NCBI RefSeq assembly: GCF_052324685.1
Contig: NC_135219.1
Span: forward strand, 22,080,258 to 22,144,257
From: Brachyhypopomus gauderio
Lineage: Eukaryota; Chordata; Actinopteri; Gymnotiformes; Hypopomidae
Length of the DNA: 64,000 bases
Direction of reading: 5' to 3'
Of this stretch, positions 1 to 10,077 are shown one piece after another. The notes under the pieces were generated by a model, which was not told where the DNA came from, ran no database searches, and saw only the letters and a program-made list of their open reading frames with translations. Made by a program: the position numbers and the translations under genes. Each line of letters begins with the position of its first letter. Positions within the stretch are counted from its first letter, which is position 1.

Positions 1-227
1 TTGTACGGAGTGTCTATTTGCACCCGGGTACAAGTAGCATTTGCCACACAGCGAGGCTATTTTCACCCCTTAATTAAAAAAAAAAAAAAGCGAACCCATC
101 TGCGCATGTCTACCAATGAATGCGCGGGAGCAAAAAGGCGCAAATTCAAAGGAACCGAAACGGAGACAGTAGGAAACGGTAAGCAGAATTTGGTTAATAG
201 TTATGTATAAAAGGTCCATCACTCAAT
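1..227. other. Left edge of window, no gene
   Basis: No gene is supported here. Bases 15-30 (tatttgcacccgggta) are the exact reverse complement of the core of the 33-bp repeat found at 4144-4390, so the window opens inside or next to an opposite-facing copy of that repeat family. A poly(A) run lies at about 75-89. The stretch ends at the 6-bp target duplication of the DNA transposon that begins at 228. Confidence 0.5.
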
Positions 228-499
228 CAGGGTGGCCGCGGGTCCTTAAAAAGTCTTAAATGGTATTAAATTTCATTTTTGTCAAATAAGGCCTTGAAAA
301 GTCTTATTTTGTCTTAAATTTTCAACCACAATGTCTTAAATTTGCGGAGCTAAATTTAGGGATGAATAATTCCGTTAGCGGTGTGTTGAACTTAAATATT
401 GCTCGCAAGTATTTCGGGCTTAACGAGCACCGGTAGTTGTTGGACTGGCGGGATCATAATTTCATGCGGGCTGTATGTACGTTAACGTCTGTTCGGAGA

Positions 500-840
500 G
501 ATGGGGAAATGCAAACTTAGCCAGAAATGGTTGGAAGACCCGACATATTCTTGGTGGCTCAGAGCTGTCACAGATACCAGCGAGGCTCGTCAGCAGCAGC
601 CTGCAATATCTACGTTTTGCCCAACAAGAGAACCATTCAGTCGAGCTCTGCTCAACGTCGCATTCACGCTGTAGGCTATGCGGCTCTACCAATACTTTGA
701 AGGCTTAGGTAATATGGGCGCTAAAAACAGTTAAGAGTCACCAGTCATACAGATCCAACGAAGGAATTGACTCATTGTTTAAAACCATGTTCCCTGATGC
801 CGCCTTCAAGTCTGGTTTATACTTTCGCGAGTGACCGTAG
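500..840 (+). pseudogene. Decayed zinc-finger-like frame inside the transposon
   Basis: From the ATG at 500 the frame reads MGKCKLSQKWLEDP..., then runs through several stops and frame changes. A second piece, about 672-770, reads CRLCGSTNTLKA, then after a stop VIWALKTVKSH. The order (MGKCK start, Trp-rich segment, CxxC, then SH) resembles the BED/TTF-like zinc-binding N-termini of transposon-derived proteins common in fish genomes. That family match is from memory of the motif order, not from a search. It has in-frame stops and is not a functional gene. Confidence 0.4.
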
Positions 841-1265
841 CGCGTGAACCTCCGCGAACGGCGGGACCGTTGCAGTGTTGTCCGAAACGATATATGTGTT
901 AGTATAAAGAAACACTCCTCAAAAACAGGGGAAGGAACATTTACCTGACCAATTTAATGTTACTTTGTGTTCCAAGTTTGACAAGTGCTGAAATTTAGGC
1001 TAAAGTACTTAAAAATGCTTGAAATTGTAACTGCTTCATTTCACAACAAATATCTGTCTGACTGAACAGTTCTCTTTACGTTAACAAATACGAGCCTCTT
1101 GTAATTCCAGGACGAAACATGAGAGAACGTGAATACGTTAAGATTGGGCGTTTTGAAAATAAACAACCATTAAATAATGTGATAAAAAAGCGAATTATTT
1201 CGAGTATATGTATAAATATTTTACTTATTTAAGTTTAATGTGCTGGGATATATAGAAATGGACCA

Positions 1266-1544
1266 TGAAAGTGACGTACAAATGATTTAATTCCATCTTG
1301 TTACGGTGTATGAACCCTGCAAACATGACTTGGTTAATTGCAAGCCGCTCGCGCATGGGCGAAACCACCGCGATTACGTCATTTTCGACGCAGCGGCTGA
1401 CGAGCGGCTCGCGCGCTGTCGTACACCTCTCGAAATTTGTAAAAACTTCGCGCGCGCCGCGCTTCAGCGCAATTAACCAAGTCATGTTTGCAGGGTTCAT
1501 ACACCTTAACAAGATGGAATTAAATCATTTGTACGTCACTTTCA
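1266..1544. mobile_element. Hairpin (MITE-like) element nested in the transposon
   Basis: Two 76-bp arms (1266-1341 and 1469-1544) are reverse complements with one mismatch, so both strands encode the same start, MLRCMNPANMTWLIA. The 127-bp loop is GC- and CpG-rich (many gcgcg steps) in an AT-rich setting. No clear target duplication was seen. The structure fits a foldback or MITE-type insertion into the older element at 228-2064. Confidence 0.65.
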
Positions 1545-1731
1545 AGGTTAAGTATAAACCAGTTATAATAATAATTTACTTGCTGAACAAGCCGAAGGGA
1601 AAGCAGGAACCCTGATGGCCAAAGTGATCACAAAATCAAACATCCTTAGAAAGAGTTTCAGAGAAAAAGTAGCAGAACTGAAAGGGGTTGAGCATGAGCT
1701 GGAGTGTGGATCAGAAAAACAGGAAAATGGC

Positions 1732-1734
<3 letters not shown>

Positions 1735-1776
<42 letters not shown>
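1735..1776. repeat. (GT)n microsatellite
   Basis: About 20 uninterrupted GT units. Its antisense gives a spurious Thr-His run. Confidence 0.95.
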
Positions 1777-1779
<3 letters not shown>

Positions 1780-2164
1780 GTATGATGCTGTTGTCAGTGT
1801 TTGAATTTTGTTTTGTATAAAGTTTCATTGTGTATACTGTACAGTGAAAAAAATGTAATGTTTGTGTCTTGTATTGTACGTCTTGTGCATTAACATTTGA
1901 AGTTTTCAAGCAGCTAGATTAATTAATGTAAATAATCAGTTGGTTTTTGTGCTTTATTTTAACGTGTATGATCTTGCGAGTTGGTCTTAATTTTATTTGG
2001 AAAACGGTATTAAAAAGTCTTAAAATGTCTTAATTTTCCCTTGGTCAAACCTGTAGACACCCTGCTCAATTTAACTTTACATTTTAAGATATATATTTAA
2101 GAAATAGTGTGAGAATTATTATCCAACGAACACTGATATATTTTTGAGCTAATAGGAGCATAAT

Positions 2165-2400
2165 AGTGGCGAACGTAAAGTGTTACCGGGTGGGGGGTGT
2201 AAAATGGACACAGCGAGAAAAAAAAGACAGATTTCAAGTGTGCAGAAACAGTCTAAATAGTCGTTTGAACTAACCTAGTGAAAACCGGGACATTAAATGA
2301 TTTTTATTTTTTGCCGGGACCGAATATTAAAAAGAAGGAAAACCGGGACAAACCGGGACAGCGACGTGAAAACCGGGACAGGTGGCAACACTAACTGGCG
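2165..2400. repeat. Dispersed repeat fragment, related to 28.9 kb
   Basis: The phrase gtggcgaacgtaa followed by gtgtaaaatggaca (2165-2212) recurs in inverted orientation at about 28893-28940, inside the intronic hAT element. The rest carries several copies of aaaccgggaca (2340-2385). It is probably a fragment of a fish transposon; the family is not identified. Confidence 0.45.
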
Positions 2401-2965
2401 CTACAGAGCTTGGAGGCAGACACAAACGCTGAGGAGAGCGAGATTTATTAAGAGGAATGATCATGATCAAAGTCGTTCAAACAGGCAGGGGTCATAACGG
2501 GCGAGCCATCCAGGTTTGACAAATAAACAGGCATGACGAAACTAAGAATTAAACTAAGACACCGAACGAACACTTTAAACCAAACACGGGGTAAACGCAT
2601 ACAAACTAGAAAATCAGGCTACAGAAAACACAGACGACTGAGCAACGAAATGAGTAGAACTCACAGACCAGGAAGCGTAGAACACTGAACAAAGAGCATG
2701 AATAACAAGAGCACAACACGACCAAAGAGCATGAATAACAAGAGCACAAACTAACCAAATAGAACAAAACAACCAATAACCGATAAGTGAAACACTGGGA
2801 CTATAAATACACAGAACTAAACTAGACACACAGGTGAAGACACTGATGACACGGGCGTGTCATACGAGGGGAAACCATGGAGACAGACACGCAGGGAACA
2901 ACACAGACACAAGGACAGGAACCCGAAGTGACAGAGAGGGGGGTGTAGCCCTACGTGACAGTCGC
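2400..2965. repeat. Possible LTR-type repeat
   Basis: The composition (AC-rich, ataaatacacagaacta, then acacaggtgaagacactgatg) resembles the minus orientation of fish Ty3/gypsy-type LTRs. An imperfect ~33-bp tandem duplication containing agagcatgaataacaag lies at about 2692-2758. No matching target duplication was found, so boundaries are approximate and the class is a guess. Confidence 0.3.
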
Positions 2966-3500
2966 ATTGCTATCTTACAAAAACAATTTTGTCCAGTCTA
3001 TTTTTTGAGTTTTGTGTAAAATTATATAATTTTGTCTTTTTGTTCTCTATTTTTGTGTTGTTTCAGTACACACAAAGGACATGAATGTGTATAACAAAAG
3101 ATGTACAGTCCTTTTGAATTAAGGTTTTTGCATGACAGAGTCAATATGCCAGACTTATAATGTAATGACTATTTTATATAAGCTAATATTTGTGTTTTCT
3201 CCCAAGAAGGAAGAAAAGCTAAAGAACATTTGTGAAGGATACTCCTTCGACAGTTGTGAGGAATTCCAGAGAGCACTGAGATTATGGAGTGAAGAGGGCT
3301 ACCATCCAATGCACAAAATTAAAATTTATTTAAACATGATGTAAATAATAAAAACCCCAATTTATTTCTTTAAAAAATGTACAAACCATCCAGAAAAAAT
3401 GAATTAAAAAGTCAAATCTGTCTTCTGCATTCTGTGAAATTAAATAAAATTAAAGAGGCTGATAATGTACTGGCAGGAAGAATATTTGTATACATCATAC

Positions 3501-3819
3501 TGTAACGCTGGCGACTGGGTGAAGGACGAGACACAGAATCCTGTTCGCTACAGACGTTACTTTATTTGTCTTTACACATATAGCGCAGACAGTGCACATT
3601 TAACACTCATATAGAGACACGTAGACTCAAACAACGACGAGCACAAGACACTGCGCGAACGCACATTAAATAGACAAACTATATAAACCCCACATGATGA
3701 CGAGACGAGCCACAGGTAAAACGAATTATCACAGGACGCAACCGCACCCACGGAGATCCACTGACGCAGACGACGTAAACACACGCCCAAAGGGAGGGGT
3801 CGGGGACCATAACGTGACA
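3501..3819 (-). mobile_element. Solo LTR with 5-bp target duplication
   Basis: The 319-bp block starts TGTAACGC and ends CGTGACA, so it has TG...CA ends. It is flanked by the perfect 5-bp repeat catac (3496-3500 and 3820-3824). On the minus strand it shows an AATAAA (complement of 3561-3566), which sets the orientation. It is a close relative of the solo LTR at 53379-53687, with about 46 bases identical around the shared phrase acgacgagcacaagacactg. No internal retroelement sequence is attached, which fits LTR-LTR recombination. Confidence 0.8.
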
Positions 3820-4143
3820 CATACAATGTGGTGTACATATCAGGGTGCTACAGACAGATATTAACTTGTTACATTTTGTTTTAACATTATTTATCACTGG
3901 CAGTGTATATTACATGTAGTATTTACCATGTGATTACTGCCATTAGCGGTAAGCGACTTAGGATAATTAAATTGCTATTTAAATTCTAAGCATGGTAAAG
4001 AAAAAGACTCACAAGTGAAAAACAAAATTCAAACAGGTCTACCCCATAACCCCAAATAAAAGTATCTTCACTTCTTGTAAAATAATTTGTAAGTAAAATG
4101 GAACACAAAAGAATAGTACTAATCTTTGATAAATCAAAATGTT

Positions 4144-4390
4144 GGGTGCAAATAGTACACACTGCTACGTATAGCCGGGTGCAAATAGCACACACTGCTG
4201 CATATACCCGGGTGCAAATAGCACACACTGCTATGTACACCCGGGTGCAAATAGCACACACTGCTGCATATACCCGGGTGCAAATAGCACACACTGCTAT
4301 GTACACCCGGGTGCAAATAGCACACACTGCTGCATATACTCGGGTGCAAATAACACATACTGCTGCATATACCCGGGTGCAAATAGCATC
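4144..4390. repeat. 33-bp tandem repeat array
   Basis: Seven complete 33-bp units start at 4144, 4177, 4210, 4243, 4276, 4309 and 4342, with a partial eighth at 4375. Each begins gggtgcaaata. Units 2-5 alternate between gctgcatataccc and gctatgtacaccc endings, giving a 66-bp higher-order period. Because 33 is divisible by 3, several frames stay open on both strands (for example 4098-4397 on + and 3986-4327 on -), so those reading frames are by-products of the period. Confidence 0.95.
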
Positions 4391-5100
4391 TGCCTAAATT
4401 GTATTAAATAATACATTAATTGATGCATTAAATAGTCACGAAGACGTTAGCATTCTGTTTAAATTCCTCAAGCCTTTGTAGACGTTATCTACATAGCGTT
4501 GATAACAGCATTAGTGCTACATTCCTTTGAGCGGTGTTTTCTATTTCCTATTCTTTTTTGTGAAGTTACTTGAGTGGTTATGAAGCTAGTTGTCCTAAAT
4601 AATAAACAGATTTCAGGGTTTGAGTGGTACTATGTCGACATCGTACCGTAGGTGACACGTTGAACTCCTCGAACATGTTTAATGTACCATCGTAGCATAT
4701 ATAAATCCCATTTGACTTATAGTTCAAACTTTAATCAGAATCAGAAACATTTTAGATGAGGGGAAACTCAAAATCTATTTTGGTTAGTGCTGTATTCTCA
4801 GATAATCAAAAAGTGAAAAGGAATAGACAAAGTGGTAAAAACCGGTTCTTCTGTTTAATTCGTTTCATTTATCATTGCTAACTATTTTGATAATCACCTA
4901 TTGTATATGAAGCCTATGTTAGATGTGAATTTGTCCTGACATTTTTGTGACAATTAGTAATGAATCCTTCAATTATGTCAGTAAACACAAATCTTACTCT
5001 GTAATATGTTTTAAAAAGAGGAAGAAATTACAACACTGTCCAGTCTGTAAAGTTCAACTATAGTTAGGCTATAAGCTTGAACATATATGTGCAGTCTGTA
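4391..5100. other. Intergenic, no feature seen
   Basis: AT-rich unique-looking sequence with no coding frame, RNA gene or clear repeat. It leads into the hsp90aa1.1 promoter. Confidence 0.5.
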
Positions 5101-5150
5101 CTGTGAATAATAGCACCTAGTGAACTAGTGAAAATTTGCAGATTCCTCTA

Positions 5151-5446
5151 GCCAATAGGATGCTGTGGTTGTGTCACTGAGTAGAAGGCATTGCCCCCAG
5201 CTGTGACGCTGACAGACCCATATGCCACTGGCAATCCGGAAGGTTCTCACTGTGATTGACACACACCACTTGTGACTCCTCAACCCTAAAAGGACAAATG
5301 GTGTATGGACATAGACCACCACCTTCCAAACCCCCACTCACTCATGCACACTATCTACCATAGTGGATACTTCTGGAACCTTCTGAATGAGAGCTTCTAG
5401 AATCGTGACCTCCAAGTATAAAAAGACTGGAGCAGGCCCAGTGCTT
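5151..5446 (+). promoter_or_regulatory. hsp90aa1.1 promoter with heat-shock elements
   Basis: A proximal run of inverted GAA/TTC pentamers lies at 5371-5404: ttctggaaccttctgaa, then ttctagaa. It is followed by a TATA box (TATAAAAA, 5417-5424), which places transcription start near 5447. A distal GAAGGTTC element lies at 5239-5246 and a CCAAT box (gccaat) at 5151-5156. Such arrays bind HSF1 trimers, so heat or proteotoxic stress induction is expected. The start site is inferred from TATA spacing. Confidence 0.85.
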
Positions 5447-6369
5447 GACAGATTCAGCAGAACGGCAGAGAGCACAGCTCAACATACAAGAACATTCACT
5501 GAGTGGAGTGTACCTCCATACAAGGGAAGATTATATATCTTATAGCATACATAGAAGACAACTGAAAGGTAAGAGGCTTGTTAAAACTACTGCCTAACCA
5601 CAGATCCTGCTACTTTTTTCTGAGGTTTTGAGAAACATTGCACTAAACATTTGTCTTGAGATTATTTTGGAATATGAATTATTTTCTCAGTCTTAATGGT
5701 AATCACTCAAATTCTGAATTTGCAATGCTTTAAATAGGATGACTTATTGTCATTCCTAAAATCATATATTACATTAAAAATATCAAAATCAATTGTATAC
5801 TATTACCAAAGCATTAATTTGCTTGCATCTTTTATGAAAAGTTACATGATAGAAGGTTAGTTAGAGAGCACATGGCAGAGGTCTTCACAAAGAGCATGGC
5901 AGCTGCATGCAGTACTATGAAACATGAGTAAGACAGATTAGGTCAGCAGACTAGGAGGGATAACCCAAGTTATAATTTTACTATCGTACGAGGAACTTGT
6001 GATACTATTCCAATAAAAAAAATCAGCAGGCGAAATTGTGTATAGTTGATGTTTTAAAGGAGTAAATCATAAGTGCTTTACATGCCTCACTAGTCTACCC
6101 ATGCCTTCCCATTGGAAATTTAAATAATAATGAAAAAAAACAGCTATTATTTTGGAAATAATAAACTACCTGTAAGGTCATAGCTTATGAGTTATGAGAT
6201 ACAGTTTCAATTTTCAGTTTTCATTTTAATTGATCTCATTAGCGCATTTTTTATTAGCCTATTTTAAACAGACCTGAGATTGTTTAAATATAGCCACCTG
6301 TTACAATACACTTTCTCATGAAAAAGGTGTTTAAAAAATTTGATGGTGTTTTTTCATCTTTTAACACAG
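5447..6369 (+). other. hsp90aa1.1 5' UTR exon and first intron
   Basis: The non-coding exon runs from about 5447 to 5568, where ctgaaag is followed by the donor gtaagag. Intron 1 (5569-6369) ends in acacag directly before the start ATG at 6370. A non-coding first exon with an intron just before the ATG is the usual vertebrate HSP90-alpha layout. Confidence 0.75.
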
Positions 6370-9300
6370 ATGCCTGAAAAAGCTGCCCAGCCCATGATGG
6401 AGGAGGAGGCAGAGACATTTGCCTTTCAGGCTGAGATTGCTCAGCTGATGTCTCTGATCATCAACACTTTCTACTCCAACAAGGAAATCTTCCTCAGGGA
6501 GCTCATCTCTAACTCCTCAGATGTAAGTTCATAATCCAAAGTTCAGTAACTATTTGGAGAGATGAAGAAGAGAGAGATCTGGAACAAAGACATTTAAATT
6601 TTTTATACTTATTTTTTTCATGAATATACTGTTTTTAACATGGTCTCAAATCAGCTTTACAGGAATCAGATCTAGCCACACCCCCAACCCCACCCCACCC
6701 TGCCCCACCCCAATGGAAAAACCACATATTCATTTGATTTTAACCTTTTTCCACAGGCTTTGGATAAGATTAGATATGAAAGTTTGACAGATCCAAGCAA
6801 ACTTGAGTCCTGTAAGGATCTGAAGATCGATATACTTCCTGACCAGAAGAATCGTACCCTGACCATCACTGACACTGGCATTGGCATGACAAAGGCTGAT
6901 CTCATCAACAACCTGGGCACCATTGCCAAGTCTGGAACAAAGGCCTTCATGGAGGCTCTGCAGGCTGGAGCTGACATCTCCATGATTGGGCAGTTTGGTG
7001 TGGGGTTTTACTCGGCCTACCTGGTAGCTGAGAAAGTCACAGTCATCACCAAACACAACGATGACGAGCAGTACGTCTGGGAGTCAGCAGCTGGTGGATC
7101 ATTCACAGTGAAACCTGACTGTGGTAGGCACTCAAAGAGAACACCTGACAGAATGTAATCTGTGTTTTACACAGTACTGTTTCAAATTCTTTAATTCAAT
7201 TGTCTCTGTGTTTTGGGTTCACAGGTGAGCCTCTTGGCCGTGGCACGAAGGTGATTCTTCACCTGAAGGAAGACCAGTCTGAATATATTGAAGAGAAGCG
7301 CGTCAAGGAAGTTGTTAAGAAGCACTCTCAATTCATCGGCTATCCTATTACTCTCTTCGTAAGTTTTTTCTGCATCTTTTGAATAGATGGACTCCTATGG
7401 ATACATCTTTACAAAAAATCCATGCCTACATATATTAGTTCTAATGTAGAATTTTTCCCCCTGTTTGATCATTGTGTTTTAGATTGAGAAGCAGAGGGAG
7501 AAGGAGGTAGACCTGGAAGAGGGAGAGAAAGAGGAGGAGGCAGCAGCTGGCGATGAGAAAGACAAGCCTAAGATTGAGGATGTGGGATCTGATGAGGACG
7601 AGGACAGCAAAGATGGCAAAAACAAGAGGAAGAAGAAGATCAAGGAAAAGTACATTGATGTTCAAGAGCTGAACAAGACTAAGCCTATCTGGACCCGTAA
7701 CCCTGATGACATCACCAACGAGGAATATGGCGACTTCTACAAAAGCCTTACCAATGACTGGGAGGATCACCTGGCAGTCAAGGTGAGTTAGTATAAATGA
7801 CAGAAAGAAAATGGAAACCTCATGGATTGTTTTCTTTGCACTGTTGCTGGCAATAACTGAGTAACTATGACTAATGAATTAACCTTTTGATACAGCACTT
7901 CTCAGTCGAGGGCCAACTGGAGTTCCGTGCTTTGCTGTTTGTCCCCAGAAGGGCAGCGTTCGACCTCTTTGAGAATAAAAAGAGGAAAAACAACATTAAA
8001 CTTTATGTGCGTAGAGTCTTCATCATGGACAACTGTGATGAGCTGATGCCTGAATATCTTAGTAAGTGTGCTAATATATATTTTATTACTGTGTCATAAA
8101 TATTATTTCCTAACAGACACCCAAGTCGTATATTTATTTTATTTTCAGATTGATATTGGAAAATACATTACTGGATCAATATTGTCTATATTCATTTTTA
8201 TTTTATCTAATTAGATTTCATAAAGGGAGTGGTGGACTCTGAGGATTTGCCCCTGAACATCTCCAGAGAAATGCTGCAACAGAGCAAGATCCTTAAAGTT
8301 ATCCGAAAGAATCTGGTCAAGAAGTGCCTTGAGCTCTTCACTGAAATATCAGAGGACAAGGACAACTACAAAAAGTTCTATGAGCAGTTCTCCAAAAACA
8401 TCAAGGTAGATATACACTACTGATTCAGAATGAGCACAGAGAAAACCCCAATGCGGGATATATCAGCATTGTTTCATGTTTTCTGTTCTATTCCAGCTTG
8501 GGATCCATGAAGATTCTCAGAATCGCAAGAAGCTTTCTGAACTTTTGCGCTACTATACCTCCAGTTCTGCAGATGAAATGGTGTCTCTCAAAGACTATGT
8601 GTCCCGGATGAAGGACAATCAGAAGCACATCTACTATATTACTGGTTAGTAGCATTACGTTGTCTCATGGCTGCAATAACAATACAAACACTCTTCATTT
8701 TGAATGTCAATTAATTTAAACACCATTCTTCCCCTTTCTCAAAGGTGAGACAAAAGAACAGGTAGCCAACTCGGCTTTTGTGGAACGCCTACGCAAAGCA
8801 GGTCTTGAGGTGATCTATATGATCGAGCCCATCGATGAGTACTGTGTTCAACAGCTGAAGGAATATGATGGCAAAAACCTGTTGTCGGTCACCAAGGAGG
8901 GTCTGGAGCTCCCTGAAGATGACGAAGAGAAGAAAAAGCAAGAAGAGCTGAAAAACAAATTTGAAAATCTTTGTAAAATCATGAAAGACATATTGGATAA
9001 AAAGATTGAAAAGGTAAAAGAGTCCCTCATGAGTAAGAGGGACGTGAATCTATTCAACAAATATGTACCTCATTATGTAACTTAATTACACTGTTATAAT
9101 GACACAACATTTTCCCCCCAACAAGGTTGTTGTGTCAAATCGCTTGGTTGCATCTCCTTGCTGCATTGTGACCAGTACATATGGCTGGACAGCCAACATG
9201 GAGAGAATAATGAAGTCCCAAGCTCTAAGGGACAACTCCACGATGGGGTACATGACTGCCAAGAAGCACCTAGAGATAAACCCTCTGCACCCAATAATCG

Positions 9301-9686
9301 AGACCCTTCGAGAGAAAGCAGAGGCGGATAAAAACGACAAAGCTGTGAAAGACCTTGTGATTTTACTATTTGAGACTGCTCTGTTGTCTTCTGGATTCAC
9401 CTTGGATGATCCACAGACACATGCTAATCGCATCTACAGAATGATCAAACTTGGTCTTGGTGAGTTAAAATGAAACACTCAAGGATATACTTGAAACTAA
9501 AACAATCTAGGAAGTATGTGCTAATATAATTGACAAGAGAAAAGCATATTTTATATGTGAATTCTACTTTTTGCAGGTATTGATGATGATGATTCAGTTG
9601 TTGAAGATGTTCTTCAACCCAGTGAAGAAGATATGCCTGTTCTAGAAGGTGATGAGGACACTTCTAGAATGGAGGAAGTTGACTAA
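6370..9686 (+). CDS. hsp90aa1.1: Heat shock protein HSP90-alpha, copy 1
   Basis: Cytosolic ATP-dependent chaperone, 723 aa. Coding exons: 6370-6522, 6757-7123, 7225-7358, 7483-7782, 7896-8061, 8215-8405, 8497-8644, 8745-9013, 9126-9459, 9577-9686; all phases agree. The N-terminal GHKL ATPase domain shows [16 protein letters not shown] (catalytic Glu and Mg-binding Asn), DTGIGMT and [18 protein letters not shown] charged linker follows, then the middle domain with the ATP-contacting Arg in [14 protein letters not shown], and the C-terminal TPR-docking MEEVD. The linker begins [16 protein letters not shown], a wording I recall from zebrafish Hsp90aa1.1, which serves myosin folding in striated muscle with Unc45b; the muscle role here is inferred. 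Parts of exons 3 and 7 are almost identical to copy 2. Confidence 0.95.
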
Positions 9687-9910
9687 GATTTTGATTAGGC
9701 ATTCAAATAGCACACAATGTTTTTTTTTTTACTTGTCCATTCTAATTACTAGCAGTTAATGTCCTTAGTGCTAATCATGTTATAGATGGCCTATTGATTT
9801 GCTTTTTAAATTTAATGTTTGTTATTTTAATTTCTTTTGTGCTTGTTTGACAATCATCTGAAAATGTAATTGATGTTTGAACAACATTTTTAAGGAACGA
9901 AAGTATTTAT

Positions 9911-9916
9911 AATAAA
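9911..9916 (+). terminator. hsp90aa1.1 poly(A) signal
   Basis: AATAAA 225 bp after the stop codon, giving a short 3' UTR. The promoter of the next HSP90 gene begins less than 200 bp further on. Confidence 0.75.
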
Positions 9917-10077
9917 ATACTATTTATAAAAGGTCTCGAGTTACATTTCAAGGAGACGCGTCCTGTGAAACAGCTACATTCCTGCAAATCAACTAGGTTA
10001 TAAAAATCACACCCGCCTACTTCAACCGACTGACACGCCCACAAGTCCCTCCCCACGCGCACAACAAAGCGCGTCGG

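Larger units (their letters stand above)
228..2064. mobile_element. Degenerate DNA transposon with 6-bp target duplication
   Basis: The left end (cagggtggccgcgggt) and the reverse complement of the right end (cagggtgtctacaggt) form imperfect 16-bp terminal inverted repeats with four mismatches. The same 6 bases, ctcaat, lie directly outside both ends (222-227 and 2065-2070), which fits a target-site duplication. Sub-terminal sequence at both ends is rich in the phrase gtcttaaa. Inside are a decayed zinc-finger-like reading frame (about 500-840), a nested hairpin element (1266-1544) and a GT microsatellite. The superfamily is not certain: hAT elements usually make 8-bp duplications, so the 6-bp length is atypical. 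No intact transposase is present, so this is a dead or non-autonomous copy. Confidence 0.7.

Noticed and set aside
3132-3344. Frame with KKEEKLKNICEGYSFDSCEE as a coding exon
   Set aside because: An acceptor-like tctcccaag precedes it and the protein looks non-random, but it has no partner exons or recognised family; most likely a transposon remnant.
4144-4390. CRISPR-like array
   Set aside because: Units are contiguous with no unique spacers, and the genome is eukaryotic.
4098-4397. 99- and 113-codon open frames over the 33-bp array, as a repeat protein
   Set aside because: They follow from a stop-free unit whose length is divisible by 3; both strands are open and there is no codon or conservation evidence.
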